Assembly: GCA_021818645.1 (NCBI GenBank)
Contig: JAKATS010000338.1
Location: 1 to 6,547, forward strand
Origin: Acidobacteriota bacterium
GTDB taxonomy: Bacteria > Acidobacteriota > Terriglobia > Terriglobales > SCQP01
Length of the DNA: 6,547 nucleotides
Reading direction: 5' to 3'
Part shown: piece after piece, positions 6,458 to 6,547 of the stretch
Position numbering within the stretch: position 1 is the first letter of the stretch
Layout of the letters: the number at the start of each line of letters is the position of its first letter
The notes under the pieces: model-generated
What the model was told of the DNA's origin: nothing
Database searches by the model: none
Seen by the model: the letters and a program-made list of their open reading frames with translations, nothing else
Translations under genes and position numbers: made by a program

Positions 6458-6547
6458 AGCGCGGCGGGCCCTCTGGCCAAAAGGCGGAGCAAGAGTCAGG
6501 AACTACGGCGGATCGAGCAGCGGCCAGCATCTAACACCGGCGAGCAT
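6458..6547 (+). other. Downstream flank of the rhamnosidase gene
   Basis: 90 nt to the window edge. I see no gene, no T-tract terminator and no recognisable repeat. The only self-complementary piece is GGCC-CTCT-GGCC near 6468-6479, a 4-bp stem too weak to call. Confidence 0.5.

Noticed and set aside
6468..6479. GGCC-CTCT-GGCC as a terminator hairpin after the rhamnosidase
   Set aside because: The stem is only 4 bp and is not followed by a T-tract.

Overview
The window most likely comes from a G+C-rich Gram-negative bacterium. My best guess is an acidobacterium, inferred from the look of the MutM protein, a large secreted GH78 rhamnosidase and exported proteins carrying a TonB C-terminal fold. 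No rRNA or other taxonomic marker is present, so this assignment is tentative. All genes I can support lie on the + strand.

Region 1 (1-2642) holds two tandem paralogous genes of an exported protein family. The first is cut by the window edge and lacks its first ~38 codons. Each protein has Asp-box (BNR/YCF48-like) beta-propeller segments, four closely spaced cysteine pairs, and a C-terminal domain of TonB_C type. That domain is clear in copy 1 and eroded in copy 2. The copies are a mosaic: the first 178 nt of copy 1 match copy 2 at 176 positions, the next ~330 nt are strongly diverged, 440 nt then match at about 82%, and the TonB-like ends differ again. The genes are 10 nt apart and are probably one transcript.

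Region 2 (2643-2816) is a 174-nt intergenic stretch with small palindromes and no gene. Region 3 (2817-3671) is mutM (fpg), a complete formamidopyrimidine-DNA glycosylase with every catalytic and zinc-binding residue present. It is housekeeping base-excision repair and has no obvious link to its neighbours.

Region 4 (3761-6457) is a secreted alpha-L-rhamnosidase of glycoside hydrolase family 78 with a good Shine-Dalgarno, a signal peptide and the full family domain order. It would release L-rhamnose from plant or microbial glycans outside the cytoplasm. The last 90 nt hold nothing I can name.

The genes do not form one evident pathway. The part most worth a second look is the tandem propeller/TonB_C pair with its patchwork divergence.
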